Below are positions 5,338-5,338 of a stretch of 5,338 nt of DNA, one piece after another; position 1 is the stretch's first letter; the number at the start of each line of letters is the position of its first letter. Source of the stretch: Bacteroidales bacterium (GTDB lineage: Bacteria; Bacteroidota; Bacteroidia; Bacteroidales; NBLH01); assembly GCA_029210905.1 (NCBI GenBank), contig JARGGF010000403.1, positions 1-5,338 on the forward strand. Direction: 5' to 3'. The notes under the pieces are model-generated. The model worked only from the letters and a program-made list of their open reading frames with translations. It searched no databases and was not told the DNA's origin. Made by a program: the position numbers and the translations under genes.

Positions 5338-5338
5338 T

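Overview
The window looks like a piece of a low-GC Bacteroidota chromosome. Four things suggest this: AT-rich spacers, no clear Shine-Dalgarno sequences before the starts, a short cold-shock protein of the MNKG type, and a decayed REP-type transposase with the reading style common in that phylum. The phylum call is an inference from style; no marker gene is present.

Positions 1-4066 hold three genes on the + strand, probably one functional cluster. (1) The C-terminal part of a large protein entering from the left edge, in which a GT4-type glycosyltransferase domain is fused to a helical (alpha/alpha)6-toroid-like domain. (2) A GH130 family enzyme that keeps the catalytic Asp and the residues expected to bind phosphate, so probably a mannoside phosphorylase. 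(3) A complete GT4 glycosyltransferase with an intact EX7E motif. The spacers are 233 and 226 bp, so co-transcription is not certain. The combination suggests a system that builds and phosphorolytically recovers an intracellular or cell-bound glycan, plausibly a mannoside. The substrate cannot be read from the sequence.

Positions 4067-4530 are a mobile-element graveyard. It holds five small hairpins sharing a CC-loop-GG core, two pairs of near-perfect inverted repeats, and on the - strand the C-terminal remnant of a REP-associated (IS200-like, Y1) transposase with an internal TGA.

Positions 4530-4775 hold a 63-residue cold-shock domain protein on the - strand with a clear intrinsic terminator. 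Positions 4776-5160 have no recognisable gene but contain a strong 14-bp hairpin. Positions 5161-5337 look like the lysine/arginine-rich C-terminal tail of a gene entering on the - strand from the right edge. A 13-bp out-of-frame duplication seems to have changed its C-terminus.

The most interesting items are the GT4-GH130-GT4 cluster with its degenerate GT fusion, the REP-like hairpins with compensatory base changes beside the transposase relic, and the inverted TAATGAC repeat arrays that bracket the spacer before the third gene.
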